Of a stretch of DNA of 64,000 nt, positions 23,501 to 33,800 are shown piece by piece. The translations under genes were made by a program, and so were the position numbers. The notes under the pieces are model-generated. The model ran no database searches and was not told the origin of the DNA. It saw only the letters and a program-made list of their open reading frames with translations. Numbering within the stretch: the first letter of the stretch is position 1; each line of letters starts with the position of its first letter. This DNA is from Phoronis australis (lineage: Eukaryota > Phoronida > Phoronidae), in NCBI GenBank assembly GCA_002633005.1, contig NMRA01000030.1:430019-494018 (forward strand), written 5' to 3'.

Positions 23501-24927
23501 GTTCAAAGTACTGGAATATTGCCCTTCAGTGAAAATGTCAATTTGTTATGGTTTGAGATGGCGCTCTGCAAGGTTGGTTAGTTGTCATGACAACATTTCA
23601 TTATCATGCACAGCAGTGGTCTCAACAAATAACTATCGGTTCAAAATCACTTCTCAAATAAGTAAGGAACATCTTAAGACCAATTGCACAGCGCTAAGTC
23701 ATCTAAATCAAAACTTAGTTTTGTGATGGAACATGAGTTTATAACCACTTTAAAATGAGATGAAATCTAAGCCCTAAAACGTTTTTTGTAACTTATTCTA
23801 TTTAATCTTATGGTATTGAATGATTCATCAAAATACAGACATTATATAGTGGGATGCAAATAGTCTACAAGACTACCACTGAAACAACCCTAACTTTGAC
23901 CTACAATGCATGTTTGATATAAAATAATTACACTATATTTCAAAAAATATTGACAGACATAAATCCACTATTCTATAGACTTGCAAGAATGTAACTTGAA
24001 CATTCCTACGATCACAAAAACAGAAATAAAAAAGCCAGTAATATTAATAATTATTGTGTACCTGACAAAAGTACCCAGTGTTAGATCTAATAGGTGAAAA
24101 TAGATCATTTTCAGATAAGTATTTCGTTTATGAGAAACACAACCATTTTATAACAGAGATAATACTAATAACTGCAGTGAAATGGCAAAATGTTCAGTTT
24201 ACTAACATTCCACCAGGATTCTGGTGTGAAGTTAGCACAATTTAAAATCAAGGGCGCTCTTGTTTTGCACTTCAAAGTAATTTATTGATCAGTGGGGGTA
24301 TTATGAGAATGAAAGTAGAGGCCAGTAGCCAAGGTGATCTAATGTAATCTACCCATATCTCATTTCTATCATATATTGTCTGGAAGCAAAATCCATTTAA
24401 TTAAATTCATGACAGAAACAAAATTAAAGATGAAGCGTTTGCAACCATTGAAAACTAAATACATACAATACTGACAGGATGCTCCATCCTGGGAAATCTG
24501 AAAAAACATTATTTTTGCTGACATACGTTCTTGAAACTAGTCAGTAATTTTGTTTCATTTCTAGATATATGCATAAACTTTAATAGTGAATTACGAAAAG
24601 GTGTTGAGCTGAGAAATAAAAGTATCAGACATAACACAAGAGTGTCACATAAACTATACAACAGGACTTGCAAACAAAAGATACTTTTGAAATCCTAAAA
24701 GGCCAGAATTTTCATTAAAAAACTTTAATGAAACAGCCAGACAGGTAAATTACAAAGGCCTAAACAGATTTCTGATTTTGCATTGATGCAACCCAATTGA
24801 AATCAATAAAATCAATACTGATAGTATACCACCTATGAGAAATGACCTGCTTAATGAAAACAAGTCAGGTAAAATTCTCACCTGCGCCTTGAACATCGCA
24901 TGGCTGTGTCATTGTCAAAATGCCCAT
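8408..24927 (-). CDS. CELF: CELF3/4/5/6-type (Bruno-3-like) RNA-binding protein, RRM1-less isoform, 8 spliced exons
   Basis: Spliced CDS on the minus strand: join(8408-8535, 9363-9614, 12722-12853, 14060-14195, 15316-15477, 17457-17536, 19678-19806, 24882-24927), 1065 nt, 354 residues. All introns are GT..AG and phases match. Residues 16-~100 form RRM2 (RNP2 LFVGML, RNP1 GCAFVKF). Residues ~100-265 are the divergent linker, rich in Ala, Gln, Pro and Met. Residues ~267-350 form RRM3 (RNP2 LFIYHL, RNP1 CFGFVSF), ending with the family C-terminus [17 protein letters not shown] then QNKPY. CELF proteins bind GU/UG-rich RNA to control alternative splicing, translation and mRNA decay. The [10 protein letters not shown] start of RRM2 fits CELF3-6 better than CELF1/2. 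The first exon is a prediction; the other seven are secure. RRM1 exons were not found and are probably upstream of the window. Confidence 0.88.
8545..8993. repeat. 21-bp minisatellite abutting the last CELF splice acceptor
   Basis: The unit is GATATGAGAGTGTGTAAAGG plus T, repeated about 17 or more times with single-base variants, interrupted by unresolved bases. On the transcribed strand it reads as CUUUACACACUCUCAUAUC, so it provides the pyrimidine-rich tract upstream of the final exon. The unit length is a multiple of three, so long open frames appear across it on both strands; these are not genes. Confidence 0.95.
8704..8810. other. assembly gap (107 N) inside the minisatellite
   Basis: An uninterrupted run of N replaces part of the 21-bp array, so the true repeat number is unknown. 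Confidence 0.99.
9363..9614 (-). CDS. CELF: CELF exon: end of linker and first half of RRM3
   Basis: A TTATTTTAG acceptor and a TTTTG/GTAAGC donor bound a 252-nt open stretch. It encodes an Ala/Pro-rich linker end ([20 protein letters not shown]), then [20 protein letters not shown] and the segment [23 protein letters not shown]2 is LFIYHL; the [10 protein letters not shown] run before the donor is a CELF hallmark. Entry and exit phases are both 1. Confidence 0.96.
9615..12721 (-). other. CELF intron (3.1 kb), no additional exon seen
   Basis: AT-rich non-coding sequence between the two flanking exons. Apart from a ~66-bp tandem repeat near 10.8-10.95 kb, nothing coding or structured was recognised. 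Confidence 0.6.
10771..10950. repeat. ~66-bp tandem repeat, 2.7 copies, intronic
   Basis: Three successive units begin with ACTGGTATTGCYG, continue ACACTTTSTGAGGTTTAG, then GGCTATAGTACATTGGTCCA. The third unit is truncated and more diverged. The array is unrelated to the other minisatellites of this gene. Confidence 0.85.
12722..12853 (-). CDS. CELF: CELF exon: divergent linker segment
   Basis: A CCCTTCCAG acceptor and a TACGCTG/GTGAGT donor bound 132 nt in entry and exit phase 1. The residues are small and low in complexity ([20 protein letters not shown], then [18 protein letters not shown] and IPQYAG). This corresponds to the vertebrate CELF4 linker segment with VNG...NGQP...ANGIHPYPA character. 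It carries no folded domain; the linker of CELF proteins holds activation/repression and nuclear-localisation functions. Confidence 0.9.
13440..13473. repeat. 34-bp near-perfect palindrome in a CELF intron
   Basis: The arms GTATCCCGACTG and CAGTCGGGATAC surround a ten-base centre containing CTGATCAG. The whole 34 bases equal their reverse complement except for one mismatched symmetric pair. This is far longer than expected by chance in AT-rich intron sequence. Confidence 0.9.
13988..14012. repeat. (GA)n microsatellite just downstream of a CELF donor site
   Basis: An interrupted GA run lies about 50 bases intron-side of the donor of the 14060-14195 exon. On the transcript it reads as a CU-rich tract, a possible polypyrimidine-tract-protein site. 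Confidence 0.85.
14060..14195 (-). CDS. CELF: CELF exon: Met/Gln/Ala-rich linker segment
   Basis: The acceptor CTTCACACAG and donor CCACAG/GTACAG bound 136 nt, phase 0 in and phase 1 out. It reads [20 protein letters not shown], then [20 protein letters not shown] and LTPTTG. This aligns with the family linker region rich in QMQQMAA..N.NG..A.P.TPT.G. The 5' part of this exon and its acceptor are duplicated in decayed form in the upstream intron. Confidence 0.93.
14222..14358 (-). repeat. two decayed tandem copies of the adjacent exon's acceptor and 5' end
   Basis: On the minus strand the segment at about 14300-14358 reads as ATAACCCTCTTTCTTCTC, then TATTGGCCACCCCAGGGCAG and ACCATTATTACC. The true exon and its acceptor read ATAACCCTCTCTCTTC, then TGATGGCCACGCCAGGGC and AGACCTTCATTAACC. 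A second copy of the exon part follows at about 14230-14290. One frame still spells LATPGQT, as in the exon. The copied acceptor has lost its AG, so neither copy should splice. Confidence 0.75.
15316..15477 (-). CDS. CELF: CELF exon: end of RRM2 and start of linker
   Basis: A TCTCTTAACAG acceptor and a GCGCAG/GTAGGT donor bound 162 nt in phase 0. It starts [20 protein letters not shown], then [20 protein letters not shown] and [14 protein letters not shown]. The SS.VVKFADT.KER.MRR.QQ string is the conserved end of RRM2 in CELF3-6 proteins. The region after it is divergent. Confidence 0.95.
15478..17456 (-). other. CELF intron (2.0 kb)
   Basis: Non-coding between validated splice sites. Its only notable content is the 31-bp minisatellite near 16.2 kb. 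Confidence 0.7.
16139..16310. repeat. 31-bp minisatellite, about 5 copies, intronic
   Basis: The unit reads approximately GTCTCACCATCTGCTAATRC then CAGGGACAACT. One unit has an internal partial duplication of TGCTAATACCACCCTC. The copies are diverged by several substitutions. Confidence 0.9.
17457..17536 (-). CDS. CELF: CELF exon: RRM2 RNP1 segment
   Basis: A CTATTTCAG acceptor and an ATGCCT/GTGAGT donor bound 80 nt, phase 1 in and phase 0 out. It encodes (G)[20 protein letters not shown] then GSQTMP. RNP1 is GCAFVKF, and HGSQTMP ahead of GASSS is a strict CELF3-6 signature. The short length matches the small RRM2 exon known from vertebrate CELF genes. Confidence 0.96.
17537..19677 (-). other. 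CELF intron (2.1 kb) with CA run and 30-bp minisatellite
   Basis: No further exon recognised. A CA-rich run occurs at 18471-18493 and a long minisatellite near 19.0-19.4 kb. Confidence 0.65.
18990..19444. repeat. 30-bp minisatellite, about 15 copies, intronic
   Basis: The unit reads ACTATCTCACTCAATATTGT then TCTTAACTAC, with variants TTAAGTAC and TTTACTAC, an occasional extra T, and a hint of alternation between variants. Because 30 is a multiple of three, the array keeps long frames open; these are not protein genes. Confidence 0.95.
19678..19806 (-). CDS. CELF: CELF exon: start of RRM2
   Basis: A TTTGTTTTACAG acceptor and an AGCAAAG/GTGAGT donor bound 129 nt, phase 1 in and out. It encodes (E)[18 protein letters not shown] then [20 protein letters not shown] and GNSKG. 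RNP2 is [17 protein letters not shown] is diagnostic of CELF RRM2. In family members this exon normally follows the end of RRM1 (PADSESRG-like). Here the nearest compatible upstream exon is the short first exon at 24882-24927. Confidence 0.96.
20030..20251. mobile_element. head-to-head inverted pair of tRNA-derived SINE-like arms
   Basis: The right arm (about 20146-20251, plus strand) has a box A-like TAGCTCAGTGG at 20164-20174 and a box B-like GATTCGATTCC at 20208-20218. The left arm (about 20030-20133) is its diverged reverse complement, with box B at 20069-20079 (GGTTCGATTCC on the minus strand) and box A at 20098-20108. Both arms continue into the same tail (GGGGTTCCTGATTTTTCT). They meet at GATATCTG / CAGATATC around a short spacer. 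The acceptor and T stems do not pair as in a true tRNA, so these are SINE-like, not tRNA genes. Confidence 0.75.
20815..20900. repeat. two tandem copies of a ~43-bp unit
   Basis: The unit ACACAGAAYATTAARACTAT then CCTYGATACTGTGCCAATAT occurs twice with three or so differences. Nothing else is visible around it. Confidence 0.8.
24882..24927 (-). CDS. CELF: putative alternative first coding exon of CELF (RRM1-less start)
   Basis: On the minus strand, ATG at 24927-24925 opens [15 protein letters not shown] and ends in GCGCAG/GTGAGA, a strong donor leaving one base (G). That is exactly the phase needed to join the RRM2 exon, giving ...[14 protein letters not shown]. In full-length CELF proteins the same junction follows the last RRM1 exon, so this start would replace RRM1 with 15 residues. 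A second in-frame ATG lies at 24912-24910. A CCAAT/TATA-like promoter sits 160-230 bases upstream. Seen: ATG, frame, donor, phase. Inferred: use as a first exon. Chance match remains possible. Confidence 0.6.
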
Positions 24928-25079
24928 GGTAAAATAGAAAAATATATGTAATATGTAAAACTACAACAATTTCTAAATACACAACACCAAATCCAGGTAG
25001 GCTCTGAAATATTTCTTGGCAATCAGCCTATATAAGAACTCTACACAGTGTGTGTATAACGATAACGATAATGTCAGTC

Positions 25080-25165
25080 TTTGTCCGCTGCATATTAATA
25101 GGTGATGCACAGTTTTAAAGCCAACACAAAGACAGGGGCTGGCCTCCGATTGGTTGGCTCGCGCC
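25080..25165 (-). promoter_or_regulatory. CELF: putative promoter for the short CELF isoform
   Basis: On the minus strand an AACCAATCGG CCAAT box (about 25148-25157) is followed about 30 bases later by a TTTAAAA TATA-like motif (25113-25119), then ATTAATATGCA (about 25090-25100), resembling a homeodomain/POU site. The segment 25120-25250 is GC-richer than its surroundings and holds GGCGCGAGCC and CAGCTG. The spacing suits a start near 25085, giving a 5' leader of about 160 nt before the ATG at 24927. All of this is motif inference. Confidence 0.45.
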
Positions 25166-26819
25166 TGTATTATAATGAAGTATCAGCTTGACAGCTGGCG
25201 TGTGCCAAGGCTCAGCAAACAAAGGCCAACTCAGCATATAGACTGTGTGTAGTGAGGGCTAGAATAGAATAGATTTAGGTGGTTGATGGGCTTAGAGCAG
25301 GTGGTCCATTGTGAGGAGGTAAACAAAGAGGTGACTTGAGTCTGGGGCATACATTGGGAGGGTTGACCAGTTAGTATCCTGTGCAAGAACTAAATATGAC
25401 ATTAGGAATTTTCCCAATTGAAGCTTTGTCTAATTAAGGAACAATGTGGTAACAAGGCCACACAGAATTCTCACATAATGAGATTGACTGACATGTGACT
25501 ATATTCACGCCAGAGTGTCCCTCACTAGTCTGTGCATGTGCGTGTTTGAAATATAAGGTACTACAGAGGTTAGCTAAATACTTGATGAGATCCATTTCAG
25601 CAATTGTTGAAAATTATGATTATTTCATGAGCGAATTCATTAATATTTCAACATCTTTAAAACGAAGCAAATTAATTCTTGTTGAGGCCTTTCCAGTTGA
25701 CAGATGACATTTGCCACTGAGGCAGCAATTCAATTATATTTTGAAAATCAATAATAAAGTTAAGCAATTTGAGAACATTTAGCCAGCATGTGATTGAGTG
25801 TTGGAGTGTCATGATACATAAAAGCCGGAGAAATATGATGACCTTGCTTACAAACAATTTTCAGAGATGTTTCATAGTTTGAGTTTCTGTTAACAAAACA
25901 CCTTATAAGCAAACCAACATGTTCTCACATTCACTTCATTATTTATCATCAAGACAATTTTGATTTCAGTTTTCTTACGAGCAAAAAATGCTTAGAAAGT
26001 CTTAAAATTAATTTAAGCACTTCAACACCATTGCCATAGTAATGAAACATTGTAACCCTTGATTAAATTTTCCAAAACAGCTTACAAAAGAGAGATCTCG
26101 CTAACAAAATGAACATGTAAAGTATTTTCTTTTTTTTCAGACATGATATATAGCACTATGCTTTACCATGCTCAACTTCTAAGCAATACATACCAACATA
26201 AAACAGTCTTAAAAAGTGTGGACATTCACAACAGTGGTAGAAGCCCTTGACAATTAAAAAAGGGCAATTTTAACAATTATTTTTGTTCAAAATTGTGGAA
26301 ATTTTTCCATACTAACAACTTTGCGAAACCATATCTCTGTAGATGTGTGTGAGCCCAAATCTCTTCCATTACAACGGTAAATTCAGACACTGATCAGTCA
26401 CATACTATCTAGAACATATGGCCACTCAAAAATCCCAGTTGGTCTTATCAGAATATGACATTATATTGATCTTTCACTACTAAGAATGTGTGGCCAGGCA
26501 ACCAAAAGAATGTCACAACACATTTTGTTTTAGGCATGTCATGTTTGTATCATTAATGCAACACTAGGTCAAAATTTAGATGCAAAGCATTTAAAGGTAC
26601 CAAGACTAAAACCCTCACATAAATATTGTTTTAAACATTAGTTTTTAACAAGGAATCAGTTTCAGAAAAAAATGTTTCAAGAGTCACATCACATTCAACA
26701 TTGGTGTGACCCTTATATTTTAAATAATCACATAGTGTAAACCAAATTCAAGGTAAATACAATTATCTTGGTGAAGTCCTACTTTTTCAGAACTACAAAT
26801 TTTTTCTCACGTACAAAAC
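25166..26819. other. putative upstream / intronic region, no gene seen
   Basis: No recognisable exon or repeat beyond the GC-richer promoter-proximal part up to about 25.33 kb. Confidence 0.5.
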
Positions 26820-27263
26820 TCTTTTAAAGAAGTTTGGATGTATCAGTGCAGGACCACAAACACAGCAGTGGTCTGACCACCTTTACATTGATTAATTATA
26901 CACTTGTATTAAGTCTGTAGCTGGGCACAAAGAGAACCTCAGGAAATTAGCTAAATGTAGTCTTGCCCTGAGACAGCAGCTATCTCCATAATGCCCTCTA
27001 TAGCAGAATAGAATACACAAGATAAAAGCTTTATAAATCCCTGGAAGTGAGTGTTTGTATTAGACATTTGGATTATCTGGCAATACACATTCAGGGTAAA
27101 GCTTTGAGCTCCACTCACATGCCTATTGGCTGTGCTGAATTCTGATTGGTGGGTTGCCGAGGCAGACAAATAGCCTCAGACTGGTACTATGTACACAGGT
27201 AGGATGAAACACCCACACAAAATCAGGTAAAAACTTACCAGTAATCACAACAATGGCAGTTAT
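26820..27263. repeat. 444-bp direct duplication, copy 1
   Basis: This segment recurs at 27311-27754, offset by exactly 491 bases, with a single visible difference (GGGTTGCCGAGG versus GGGTTGCAGAGG). It carries two inverted CCAAT boxes (CCTATTGGCT and GATTGGTGGG) and a minus-strand TTTATAAAG. A single N at 27310 separates the copies, so this is most likely one locus assembled twice (two haplotypes or a gap-fill artefact). Confidence 0.93.
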
Positions 27264-27310
27264 AGCGGATTTGCAGCGCAGACGAACTACGCATTGCGCA
27301 TGTGCGAGTN

Positions 27311-27754
27311 TCTTTTAAAGAAGTTTGGATGTATCAGTGCAGGACCACAAACACAGCAGTGGTCTGACCACCTTTACATTGATTAATTATACACTTGTAT
27401 TAAGTCTGTAGCTGGGCACAAAGAGAACCTCAGGAAATTAGCTAAATGTAGTCTTGCCCTGAGACAGCAGCTATCTCCATAATGCCCTCTATAGCAGAAT
27501 AGAATACACAAGATAAAAGCTTTATAAATCCCTGGAAGTGAGTGTTTGTATTAGACATTTGGATTATCTGGCAATACACATTCAGGGTAAAGCTTTGAGC
27601 TCCACTCACATGCCTATTGGCTGTGCTGAATTCTGATTGGTGGGTTGCAGAGGCAGACAAATAGCCTCAGACTGGTACTATGTACACAGGTAGGATGAAA
27701 CACCCACACAAAATCAGGTAAAAACTTACCAGTAATCACAACAATGGCAGTTAT
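27311..27754. repeat. 444-bp direct duplication, copy 2
   Basis: Near-identical to 26820-27263. Its right flank continues into ordinary sequence, while the left copy runs on into 46 GC-rich bases and the N, so this copy probably has the true downstream context. Confidence 0.93.
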
Positions 27755-27767
27755 TGAATACATTTAC

Positions 27768-27801
27768 CTGGACAGAAGCAAACCACATCGAATGGCATCA
27801 T
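27768..27801 (-). other. weak candidate for a second alternative CELF first exon
   Basis: On the minus strand two in-frame ATGs (27801-27799 and 27798-27796) open MMPFDVVCFCP and end at CTGTCCAG/GTAAAT with one leftover G. This is the same phase as the 24.9-kb exon and so compatible with the RRM2 exon. No promoter motif was seen above it, and so short a frame with a donor can arise by chance. Confidence 0.2.
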
Positions 27802-30800
27802 ATTATGAAGATCACGATATCATAAAGTTATTGTAATTAACATGTGCGTGACACAACATAACTGCCTTAAATAAAAGAGTTTAAAAATCTTGCCAAAATC
27901 TGCTACTTTCACCAAAGTTATGGTAAGAACTTGGTGGTAATTAAAAAGAACTTTGTATTGAATCACAGCCAGCTGCCATCACGATAACATTCGGATATAA
28001 TATGCCGCATTTTGAGAAACAGTTTTCTCTACATTATATCCAACGTACAATTAGCAAAAAATGCCATGAGGTTACCAATTTTCAAACAAAAATGTCTCAT
28101 TTTTTAAATTGCCTAGTGCAAGACAGAAAACTCAATGGAAAAATAAAAAAAGATTAAGTCAACAATTCTCAACAGTAACTGAATGACATCAGAAGGAAAA
28201 CCACTGGAATTTTCAGAACACAAAACAAACTCCAGTTTTGAAAGCAAACATGACTACTGAAATGGTATTCTCAAGCATGCGAAATAATGTAGTTGGGTTA
28301 CAATTTGTAGTTGATTAAAATCAATACATGACTGTGGATACACAAAACGTCCATATTGTCACTTTAGAATAGTAGGAAAGACATAGTTTACTTGGAATCT
28401 GGTGATATTTACTAATTGCTTTTAACAAACATTATCTCACACACATGGTGATGGGAAGTGTATTGATTTGTCTCTGTATTTGTTTGAGCATATTTTGTGG
28501 CAGAGATAAAACATCAGCAAGAATTTAACAAGCTTCACATACAAATCATCTCCTAAGATCCTGGCAAGTATTTAGGAATAAAGTTTGGACTAGGACACTA
28601 AATTCATTGATCATGAATAACCCTTTCTAGCAAGATTAATCAAGCCTTACTTATGGTCCCAAAATATTATTCAAGCTTTTTGGCCTACCCTATTCAAGGT
28701 TCAAGACTAAGATAATGCAACCTTGCACCATGGCACTGACATATTCTGGCCAAAAACTTACGTATACTAAATATCACTGAGTAACTATCCACCACCAACA
28801 AAATGTAATAGAAAGTAGTTTCCAATTTAAACACCAGCAAAACCAGGAAAACAACTTTAGATTGTCATCTCATCCAGACAGCACAATATAAATTTTATTT
28901 TCCATATACAGTTTATTATTGGTACACTTAGGTACCAGTGACCCTCAGGAGTCAAGGTTAACTAGCCTTGGTCATATTTAGCTAAGTACTTGTAAGTCTT
29001 CAAAAAACTTTCACTATCTAAAAATTAAAATCTTACTTCAAAACAAAATCAGATATATTAACACCATTTAAGGAGAAATCAAACAATTTTATTGAATAAC
29101 TGATGACAAATGTCTTTCTCAACAACAGGAAATTGGAAATAGGCAGTACTTCTACACAGCCTCGATACCTTCCTCTTCCATCGTTGGTTATATTCCTCAA
29201 AGTCTTTGTATTAACAAAATGTATATAATCCACTCAAGACACAGATTTGATCTGCAAAGATATCTGAATGTGATATCAGTGGAACCCAGAGAAATCTCCA
29301 GTGAGTTTTCACAATTGAATTAGTATTATAGGTAGCCCAAATGGGACTGGCGTTACTATAGATACGATCCTATGTAAGTGCAATGTAAAAGGTATAATTA
29401 GGGCCGTGAATGAGCTCAGGGAAATGGTTCTTGACTAATTCTGGCTTGACTAAAACTCACAACAGCTGTATATCACTGCATGGTAAGTCAGCAGTGGCAA
29501 CCTAGTTCCTGTTTCACAGATTTTATGATCAACATTTACAATGACATCGCATTGTCACACAGTTTATCAACACTGTTGAAGAAAATTGCTGGCGTCATGC
29601 CAACAACCAAACTTAAGACTTAAAATATTCTTTCTGTTCCATTTTAGAGCAAGGTTTACGCAAGCCACAATTTTCTCAAAAATGATATCCTTTCAATTAA
29701 ATTAAATAGTAAGCCTAATCTATAAATTTGAAAATTTACAGCACAAAATGGCAGGTGAATTTTGAAAACTGAGATTCATTTTCCACCCATTTATAATCTG
29801 GACATAACAACATTAAATTTTCCTAAACTAACAGTTTTGTATATACCATCAGCTTACAATTTAGATATACCAAGATTCATTTTTAATCACCTTACAATTT
29901 AGATATACCAAGATTCAGTTTTTATCAAGTTGCAGTTTGGATAAACTGAGATTCATTTTTCATTAACTCACAATTTGGATATAGCCAGATGTAACATTAC
30001 ACAAAATATTCCTACCATTCTCTTGACTGCAGCAAAATCAACCAATCACTAAACATCTAGTTTCATCATGGTTCCCAAAGGTGTAGTAATATCTATCAAA
30101 TTTCAGACAACAATAAGTGTCACAAAAATTGAACTTTTTTCATTTTTCCAAAGCCTTCCAATATTGTTGTGAACGACTGCAGTTACTCAAAGTGTGGGCT
30201 GGTACCTATGGTATACAACTTGAAAATTATAAACATTTTTTCAATGACACTTTTGTGAAAAAAATAAAAATATGAAGGACGGAGAGATACTACTGACAGT
30301 TATACCAAACTTCTAATGGATGACCAACCAGTCATTTGGATTGAGAATTAAGCTTACTTTCAAGTATAATATTTCTGCGATGTATGAAGTTCATGTAAAA
30401 AATTCAAGGCAAACACCACGGACAATCCACAATGCCAAGGTGCAAGTCTGTCCACTGGATAGGATGAAATATGCGCAGAAACTGTGAAACAGGAAATCAG
30501 AACTAATTTAAAAGTGATATCATGGTCAGTCAAAGTACACTATGTTCAGCAGGTATTAAACTGTAATCATGTACTTGTCATCCCAAATATTCGCAAAGCA
30601 CTCTGTAACTTTCTGTATTTCGAAAATAAAGTATGTGACTCCACCATGCTTTTAATCAAACCCAAAACTGTGGAGTAAACAAGAATCAATTTAGCGCTTA
30701 GTTGCGAAAAAGCACACATTGCAAACCACATCACAATAACCTTACTTCTGGTTTCAACTTCAGCAGTTTCTAAATAAAAGGTAGCCCAGATATTAGTCTA

Positions 30801-33800
30801 GCCCACTGTTTTATCAATAAATTGTTCCGAGCTCTTTTGTCTCACCACTCACAGGCCAATCATCATACCATTGTTCATAGTTTCCATAACTTTTAACCAA
30901 GAATTCAATTTCAGCAGTCAAGCAGCTAGAAAATCACCAGTTTTAGTCCACGAAATTTAAATTTGTTTTAGCCAGCCTTTTATTCAGTGAAGCCACTTCT
31001 TAGGTAATTGCTCTACTAAACACAAAAAGATCTCAGATCCTTGATAAGCAGGCTTCTTGGAATTGTACTAAGACAAATTCTCATAAAAACCAATGATTTT
31101 GACAAACTTACCAGGGAAAGAAAAAGAACTGTAAAATTATTAATATAATAACCTGAAATTAGCATTCCAAAATTTCATTAGTTATCTGTTGAGAAGACAT
31201 TTGTACTGCCAAGAAAAAAGAGAAATACGACTAAGCTGAACTTTCTTCTCAAGCATAGATGGAGATTACTACAAAAATACCAACTTTGTAATATTACAAA
31301 AAATGTCCAATGCTTCCTGAGAAAATTGTATAACGGATTCTTTGTGTTTTGGTTCATGCCAACGAAAACGTTTTGATAAAATGAAATCTTTGTAATTATA
31401 CCAGCCTAATATCATCTAGGAGACAGCACAATAATCAATGCTGAAGCACAGTTGTGCCAATGCTGTCAGTTGGTAAGTGCATCATACCATGTCACTCAGT
31501 CTACTCTGCAATTTCCTGTTTCTCAGCTACACTCAGAACTCGACACAAAGGTAATTTCCCCAGGAACAGTGTGAGAAATATTGAAACTGTGGAGTTGGAT
31601 GCAGACAGGCACTTGAGTTATGATTTATTCGTAACATAATGAAGGATTTTGATAGAAGACCAAAAGAAACCGACTCGCAATTAAAGCCATAGAACTGTAA
31701 TCACAGAAAAAGGACGATGAAGAAACTTCTGATTTCACAGACAATTGTAAATCACTGCTGACATTTTGAGGTGCAGTAAGAGATGAGTGGCCGGTTTCCT
31801 CCATGTTTTTGAAATTTCATAATCTTGCTTTGACTGAAACAATGACTATAATGCAGTCCAAACATTATTAAATAGCAAACTTCAACATTTTTTAAAGTTG
31901 ACATGAAAATGACATGAATGAGCGGGATATTAATAGTTTTAAGTCCTCGCAACACTAATTAGGTCAATTGAAAGTCACTGACGTAAAACTGAAATATAGT
32001 CTAAATCAAGTTATGACCCATGAATCATGTCATTGCAGCAATAAATGAAATCCATATTACATATGGACGCTAACTTACAAGTTAAAACAAAACAAGAAAT
32101 AACCGTAATCTACCCATGTGCAAAAACAATGGCTGCTCTACTGGGGTTTAAAAGAAAAAATACTCTAAAAATATTTTATGAAAGAGCTCATTGAGACGAT
32201 GTTTTAATGTAATGTTTTACCAGGAAAACAACATCATAAAATTGAAGTAAATTTTTCAATAACACATTGAGTTAAGCTTTTACCAAACTTGATGACCATT
32301 TCTGTATGACAATGTTGGCACAAATCTTTATTGAAGGTTTCTTTGTTAGTGAAAAACTGATGACCAATCAGACAATTTCTGCATGAACAAACGGCTAATG
32401 TAAAACTAATAAATCTAACAGAGCTCAGAAACATGAGCGTTCCATTGGGAAAAGCCGCAGGATTTAGATTGACGAAGAAAACTTGCGCTCTCCTGTGTAA
32501 ACGGATCAGTGCCAAAACCTGAAAAAACAACAAGGCTATGAAAAAATATAATATTCATTAGAATGTGAAAGTGTGACCAATGAAATAATGCAAAACAAGA
32601 ACTAAAAATGTCATATTTGTAAGCCCACAACCCAAAGTTTCTATGTTTATGTACTATTTAAGTTCTGCTCCAATATTTTAAATTCAAAGGTTTGAGAGTA
32701 TCCTTTTCAAAATGAATATTTCAAAATCCAAATAAGATTTCTCATTTAAAATTGTTATGATATCCTCAATCTTGCCATGACCAACAATAAAGGCATCAAC
32801 ACACGTGTGGTAACAGTCTTGATGACTAAATTAATTACTGAAACATAAATAGAAGAAAAACAAGACACTATTATCATTACATTTGTCTCAAATATCCTGA
32901 ACTTTGATGCGACTGTACAGCTGAAATGTAACCAAACATTATCGTAACAAACGAGATTGAAACGATAATGTTAGAACTTCTAGTATTACCATCTGAACAA
33001 CACAGATGTCCACTATTATGGTAGAACGCAGTTTAAATTTTTAAACATACATTGACAAATGATTCACTCTTTGTTGAATTTGTTTGTGATGTTCTTGATA
33101 GTACCACTGAATGGCCATGGCAGTATTAAGCATACACATAAGGTCAAAATGATTCTTGAGAATATTTCATGTGTAAATTTCATCTATTCTGTAGGAATTG
33201 CTCATCTGCAATGCTTCACAAACAATACATACTGAAAATTCCTCACTATTGCAAACCCAACCAATTAGCAATATTTTAACTGTTTTGTTTTTAGCAGGAG
33301 CAGCTACGACAAAACCAAGCAGACTGCAAAACAACCTTCAAAGGAAGCAGGTGTCTCTCTACAGGGGTGTTTTTCACAGGCCACCTGTACAGGGAAAGAC
33401 AGAGGCACAGCCTCACTACCGGCAAACTTGTCAACATAAGTACACAACATCTATCTGTATCACCAAAACTGGAAGTTCACATAATGTTAGACTCTCTTTA
33501 TGTTCTCCGTAGAATACTGTCCATGAATAATTTTTAACTTTTTGCGGAAAAGACAATGAAAAATAGTTTCATGAAAATAAAGGGTCATATCTGAAGTATT
33601 GGATCAAATGGGATTTTTTGGTTTTATAAGAATGAAAATTAATCATGTCAACAATTATATAAATCTTCAAAAGGATTTCTTCCGTTAAATGTTTAGTATG
33701 CCAACATTGACTACACTGTCAACAGAACTGTCATGGTACAGCAACACACAACTAAATAATTACTTCGTTTATGATTACAAACACATGGAGTCATAATACG

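Larger units (their letters stand above)
19807..24881 (-). other. CELF intron (5.1 kb)
   Basis: Very AT-rich, no RRM1 exon or other coding exon recognised. It contains an inverted pair of tRNA-like SINE arms near 20.0-20.25 kb and a short two-copy repeat near 20.8 kb. Confidence 0.6.

Noticed and set aside
26951-27660. Two identical 72-codon frames
   Set aside because: They repeat only because the 444-bp segment is duplicated, and they begin at a non-ATG codon.
32234-32630. 99- and 71-codon minus-strand frames, one Cys/His-containing, behind an AG acceptor-like site
   Set aside because: The Cys/His spacing does not match a known zinc finger, the frames overlap in different phases, and no compatible CELF phase or neighbour exon was found.
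33198-33512. 104-codon plus-strand frame
   Set aside because: No domain, biased composition or splice support; expected by chance at this window size.
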